This document shows positions 61,198 to 64,000 of a stretch of DNA of 64,000 nt, piece after piece. A model generated the notes under the pieces. That model searched no databases. It was not told the origin of the DNA and was given only the letters and a program-made list of their open reading frames with translations. Within the stretch, counting starts at the first letter, position 1. Each line of letters starts with the position of its first letter. The position numbers were made by a program, and so were the translations under genes. This DNA comes from an uncultured Bacteroides sp. (GTDB lineage Bacteria; Bacteroidota; Bacteroidia; Bacteroidales; Bacteroidaceae), in NCBI RefSeq assembly GCF_963677945.1, contig NZ_OY782578.1, forward strand, positions 1,240,001 to 1,304,000, written 5' to 3'.

Positions 61198-61389
61198 TTA
61201 ATTGCATAAAAACAAATAAGGCAGACCCTTATCGTCTGCCTTATTCTTCTTTCTGTTGTACGCCTTCTTCGAATGTACTACTTTCCGATAGTTTATCGGG
61301 TGTCCGTGTTGTTCAATCTCGGCTTCTCTGCTTCCTCGGCGGGCAGCCTTTACATAATCCATCAAAGGATTACTCTTTCTCTTTTTCAT
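61198..61389 (-). CDS. Small basic conserved protein
   Basis: A 63-residue very basic protein (MKKRKSNPLMDYVKAARRGS at the start; KKAYNRKKNKADD near the end). I believe similar short proteins are widespread in Bacteroides but know no function; a nucleic-acid or ribosome-associated role is a guess from the charge. It is supported by a -7 element (TAACTTTG, minus strand, 61409-61416) 20 bases upstream. Its 3' end contains a terminator hairpin serving the converging CusB transcript. Confidence 0.7.
   Translation of the reverse strand: MKKRKSNPLMDYVKAARRGSREAEIEQHGHPINYRKVVHSKKAYNRKKNKADDKGLPYLFLCN
61215..61250 (+). terminator. Terminator of the metal-efflux operon
   Basis: AATAAGGCAGAC (61215-61226) is mirrored at 61234-61245 and followed by a T-rich tail. 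It lies inside the 3' coding end of the converging small gene, and T residues also follow on the minus strand, so it may work both ways. Confidence 0.7.
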
Positions 61390-61408
61390 AACTCTTGTAA
61401 ATTTTCTG

Positions 61409-61416
61409 CAAAGTTA
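61409..61416 (-). promoter_or_regulatory. -7 promoter element of the small basic protein gene
   Basis: Minus-strand TAACTTTG, 20 bases before the start codon. Confidence 0.6.
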
Positions 61417-61487
61417 CAGCATTTTTTTGTATTTGCTTTATTTGTTTTCTTTTTCATTTTCTCTCTGAAAACAAAACTATTTTTTTT

Positions 61488-61606
61488 CATCCCTCACTCC
61501 CTCACTAAAATTGATTAAAAGCTTTATTTACAGTAAAATAGAAAGTGAGGGATGCTGATTTATCCCTCACTCATCTCTCACTTTTAGGCTCTACCCTCAC
61601 TCTTTT
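61488..61606. repeat. AGTGAGGGAT repeat cluster, copy 2 (with inverted repeat)
   Basis: CATCCCTCACT (61488-61498) and AGTGAGGGATG (61544-61554) form an 11-bp inverted repeat. Further CCCTCACT motifs are at 61499 and 61564, CTCTCACT at 61575, and CCCTCACT at 61594. Read on the minus strand, the 61571-61601 part matches the spacing of the cluster at 40247. Confidence 0.7.
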
Positions 61607-61623
61607 GAGTTAAAAAGTAGTTT

Positions 61624-62301
61624 TTAGTGCAATACTTTCAGTAATTCCTTGGCTACAGCTTCAGATGAGGCTGGGTTCTGTCCCGTAATTAGTAATCCAT
61701 CTTTCCTGATGTACGAGCCCCAATCGTGCCCCTTACTGTAATGGCCGCCTAACTTTTGTATTTCATCTTCCAGCAAGAACGGAACAATCTTGTTTAGTTG
61801 CACGGCTTCTTCCTCCGAATTGGAGAATCCGGTAACTTCTTTGCCCTTTACCAACGGTTCCCCATTAGGAGCTTTTACGTTGATAAGTACACCGGGAGCA
61901 TGACACACAAATGCAACAGGTTTACTGGCAGCATAAAAATCTTCAATCAGTTTAATGGAGTTTTTATCGTTTGCCAAATCCCATAGTGGTCCATGTCCGC
62001 CGGGATAAAAAACAGCATCATAATCTGCCGGGTTCACTTCGCTTAGTTTCAGCGTATGAGCAAGTTTTTCTTTCAGCGCTTCGTCTTTATAAAACCTCAC
62101 AGTGGCCGGTGTCTGAAAATCGAGCAATTCACTTTTAGGATCAATTGGTGGTTGCCCGCCTTTAGGCGAAGCAATCGTGATACTAGCATAAGCGTCAGAG
62201 AGAGTATAATATGGTGCAGCAAATTCTTCTACCCAGAATCCGGTTTTGTGTCCGGTATTTCCCAGCTCATCGTGGGAAGTAAGTACAAATAATATTTTCA
62301 T
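61624..62301 (-). CDS. DJ-1/PfpI family class I glutamine amidotransferase-like protein
   Basis: A 225-residue DJ-1/PfpI superfamily protein of the Hsp31/HchA-like branch. The nucleophile is Cys133 followed by His134 in AFVCHAPGVL. The N-terminal FWVEEFAAPYYTLSDA and the FYPGGHGPLWDL loop fit glyoxalase III/deglycase-like members that handle methylglyoxal or protect proteins under stress. The frame is open upstream for 26 more codons, but MKILFVLTSHDE is the family start. It is transcribed alone. The exact activity is uncertain. Confidence 0.9.
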   Translation of the reverse strand: MKILFVLTSHDELGNTGHKTGFWVEEFAAPYYTLSDAYASITIASPKGGQPPIDPKSELLDFQTPATVRFYKDEALKEKLAHTLKLSEVNPADYDAVFYPGGHGPLWDLANDKNSIKLIEDFYAASKPVAFVCHAPGVLINVKAPNGEPLVKGKEVTGFSNSEEEAVQLNKIVPFLLEDEIQKLGGHYSKGHDWGSYIRKDGLLITGQNPASSEAVAKELLKVLH

Positions 62302-62653
62302 ATCTCTGTTTATTAATGGTTGTATATTATTTATTTTGTGATAGATAACGCAGTTCTCTTCACATTGTTCACTGATCACGCTACTAATTTAATCAATTAA
62401 ATAGCATAAACTAATAATTTCCCTTGGAAAATTAACCATCTATCCCCGAATAATTATTATTAGGGTCACGACCTTAAATAATTAAACTCTCGACCCTGAT
62501 ATTTTAATCTCCCGACCTTAATGTATTAGCCTCTAGACCATAATAATAATGTTTGCCCAATTCAGAGTTAAACAAACCTTTATAAATGGTTAATTATGAA
62601 TTATGTTTAGATTAATTAGTCGGGCAATCTGAATAAGATATCTTGGAAATGAT
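62302..62653. other. Intergenic region between the DJ-1-like gene and metA
   Basis: About 350 bases without a gene. Its main feature is the 22-bp CGACC repeat (62447-62556). No riboswitch fold could be recognised by eye. Confidence 0.5.
62447..62556. repeat. Five-unit degenerate tandem repeat with exact 22-bp period (CGACC)
   Basis: CGAAT at 62447, CGACC at 62469, 62491 and 62513, and AGACC at 62535: spacing exactly 22 bases each. The units share CGACCTTAAT, an A/T middle and a pyrimidine end (CTCT or CTCC). The array ends about 100 bases before the metA promoter. Confidence 0.75.
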
Positions 62654-62661
62654 TACTTTTG
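62654..62661 (+). promoter_or_regulatory. -7 promoter element of metA
   Basis: TACTTTTG fits TAnnTTTG, 30 bases before the metA ATG at 62691; it excludes the longer frame starting at 62643. Confidence 0.65.
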
Positions 62662-62690
62662 CAGTTGATATTAAAATTTTAGTTAAGAAG

Positions 62691-63608
62691 ATGCCGTTAA
62701 ATTTACCTGATAAATTACCTGCTATTGAACTGTTGAAGGAAGAGAATATCTTTGTGATAGATAATTCACGCGCCAGTCAGCAGGATATTCGTCCGCTTAA
62801 GATTGTGATTCTCAATCTGATGCCGATAAAAATTACCACAGAAACCGATTTGATTCGCCTGTTATCCAACACGCCTCTCCAATTGGAAGTCTTGTTTATG
62901 AAGCTGAAAAGCCATACTTCAAAGAATACTCCTATAGAACACATGATGACTTTCTATGAGGACTTTGAAAATATGAAAAACGAGAAGTATGATGGTATGA
63001 TTATTACCGGTGCTCCTGTGGAACAAATGGACTATCAGGATGTTACTTACTGGAACGAGATAACGGAAATCTTTGATTGGGCCAGAACTCACGTTACATC
63101 TACACTTTATATATGCTGGGCTGCGCAAGCCGGGCTGTATCATTATTACGGTGTGCCTAAGTATCCGCTGAATAAAAAGACATTTGGTGTGTTTGCTCAC
63201 ACCTCCAATAATATGCTTAACCCTATATTTCGTGGCTTTGATGATGTGTTTTATGTACCTCACAGCCGGCATACGGAAATTAGAAGAGAAGATATCTTGA
63301 AAGTTCCTGAACTGGAAATTCTTTCAGAGTCAGATGGAGCAGGGGTCTATCTTGTAATGGGAAGAAATGGAAGAGAGTTCTTCGTAACCGGTCATTCTGA
63401 ATATTCTGCTAATACACTTGATGAGGAGTATAAACGTGACCTTGAAAAAGGAATGGATATAGAGATGCCGTGTAATTACTATCGCGATAATAATCCCGAA
63501 AATGAACCATTGGTTCGTTGGCGTGGTCATGCCAATTTGTTGTTTGCTAATTGGCTCAATTACTTTGTATATCAGGAAACTCCGTTTAATATTGACGATA
63601 TTAAATGA
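62691..63608 (+). CDS. metA: Homoserine O-acyltransferase, MetA family (predicted acetyl-CoA specific)
   Basis: First dedicated step of methionine synthesis: acylation of homoserine. The protein is 305 residues of the MetA (HTS) family. The catalytic nucleophile is Cys142 in [10 protein letters not shown], with His235 and Glu237 in VTGHSEYS. Residue 111 is Glu (GAPVEQMDY). In the family, Gly at 111 goes with succinyl-CoA (E. coli) and Glu with acetyl-CoA (B. cereus), so the product here is probably O-acetylhomoserine. The ATG at 62691 follows the promoter. The stop overlaps the next gene by four bases. Confidence 0.95.
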   Translation: MPLNLPDKLPAIELLKEENIFVIDNSRASQQDIRPLKIVILNLMPIKITTETDLIRLLSNTPLQLEVLFMKLKSHTSKNTPIEHMMTFYEDFENMKNEKYDGMIITGAPVEQMDYQDVTYWNEITEIFDWARTHVTSTLYICWAAQAGLYHYYGVPKYPLNKKTFGVFAHTSNNMLNPIFRGFDDVFYVPHSRHTEIRREDILKVPELEILSESDGAGVYLVMGRNGREFFVTGHSEYSANTLDEEYKRDLEKGMDIEMPCNYYRDNNPENEPLVRWRGHANLLFANWLNYFVYQETPFNIDDIK

Positions 63609-64000
63609 TGAAGCCAAGAAAAATAGAACTGCTGGCTCCGGCAAAGAATCTGGAGTGCGGTATCGAAGCGGTGAATCATGGTGCAGATGCGGTGTATATT
63701 GGTGCGCCTAAATTCAGTGCACGTGCTGCCGCCGGAAATACTTTGGAAGATATTGCTGCATTGGTGGAACATGCTCATCTGTATAATGCTAAGGTTCATG
63801 TTGCCCTAAACACAATTCTTCGCGATGACGAACTGAAGGAGACCGAAGAACTGATTGGGGAACTATATAAAGTGGGTGTCGATGCGCTTATTGTGCAGGA
63901 TATGGCCATAACCCGAATGAATTTGCCGCCTATTGCTCTTCATGCTAGTACGCAGAATGACAATCGTTCGCCTGAAAAGGTCCAGTTTATGGAAGCAACC
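63605..64000 (+). CDS. Peptidase U32 family protein, N-terminal part (cut by window edge)
   Basis: The frame opens with ATGATG overlapping the metA stop and remains open to the window end (132 codons). The start [20 protein letters not shown] and [20 protein letters not shown] are typical of the U32 family (YdcP/RlhA/TrhP group), members of which help make hydroxylated bases in 23S rRNA or tRNA. Also visible are [15 protein letters not shown] and a LHASTQND stretch. Which member it is cannot be said from this part. It is coupled to metA by the ATGA overlap. Confidence 0.9.
   Translation, partial: MMKPRKIELLAPAKNLECGIEAVNHGADAVYIGAPKFSARAAAGNTLEDIAALVEHAHLYNAKVHVALNTILRDDELKETEELIGELYKVGVDALIVQDMAITRMNLPPIALHASTQNDNRSPEKVQFMEAT

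Noticed and set aside
62302-62653. SAM-type riboswitch before metA
   Set aside because: The region is occupied by the 22-bp repeat and lies mostly upstream of the likely promoter. No known aptamer core was found by eye, although covariance search could not be run.

Overview
The window looks like chromosomal DNA of a Bacteroides-type organism (Bacteroidales). The 16S, 23S and 5S genes have Bacteroides-like sequence. Many genes are preceded by the Bacteroides primary promoter (TAnnTTTG at -7, sometimes TTTG about 20 bases upstream). The gene content is typical of the group: a SusC/SusD locus with FecR and ECF sigma regulators, a two-ExbD Ton operon, a TamB/lipoprotein-TamA pair, and a CusA protein fused to its outer-membrane channel. 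Most of it is core genome. There is no prophage, insertion sequence or CRISPR array.

Layout. 1-8.9 kb holds housekeeping genes: the end of recG, ndk, an M23/LysM envelope peptidase, a DUF1599 protein, a DoxX-type membrane protein running in frame into tpiA, a SPOR protein, folE, and dnaG on the other strand. 8.9-10.6 kb is non-coding and rich in short repeats, and leads into a complete rRNA operon (tandem promoters, 16S, tRNA-Ile, tRNA-Ala, 23S, 5S, terminator; 10.3-15.9 kb). 16.8-22.4 kb is one co-directional block: exbB, two exbD, tonB, a PstS-like lipoprotein and a large TPR protein. Two identical initiator tRNA-Met genes follow (22.9-23.5 kb). Next come tetR-fabG-rluA, a dihydrouridine synthase divergent from a HAD phosphatase, and a minus-strand cyclophilin-M16 peptidase-MATE operon.

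32.1-38.9 kb is tamB-tamL (outer-membrane assembly), followed by a sugar nucleotidyltransferase. 40.4-50.5 kb is a compact glycan-utilisation locus: FecR anti-sigma, SusC, SusD, a GH18-type protein with an intact DxxDxDxE motif, two DUF1735-type surface lipoproteins (one with a discoidin-like and one with a LamG-like domain), and at the far end, convergent, an ECF sigma factor. The set suggests host or microbial GlcNAc-containing glycans such as N-glycans. An ABC-F ATPase and an M13 metallopeptidase follow. A heavy-metal efflux block comes next (55.0-61.2 kb): a His-rich small protein, a CusA-TolC fusion and a CusB adaptor. The window ends with a small basic protein, a DJ-1/PfpI protein, a MetA predicted to use acetyl-CoA, and the start of a U32 peptidase.

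The most unusual signal is in the gaps between genes. Several unrelated intergenic regions carry degenerate tandem repeats with a period of 21-22 bp, close to two helical turns. The clearest are two loci about 18 kb apart, each with four TGTACA-centred palindromes exactly 22 bp apart. The other notable items are the stop-less DoxX-TpiA reading frame, a hairpin before susC whose arms copy the Shine-Dalgarno and anti-Shine-Dalgarno sequences, and the sigma/anti-sigma pair split to opposite ends of its locus.
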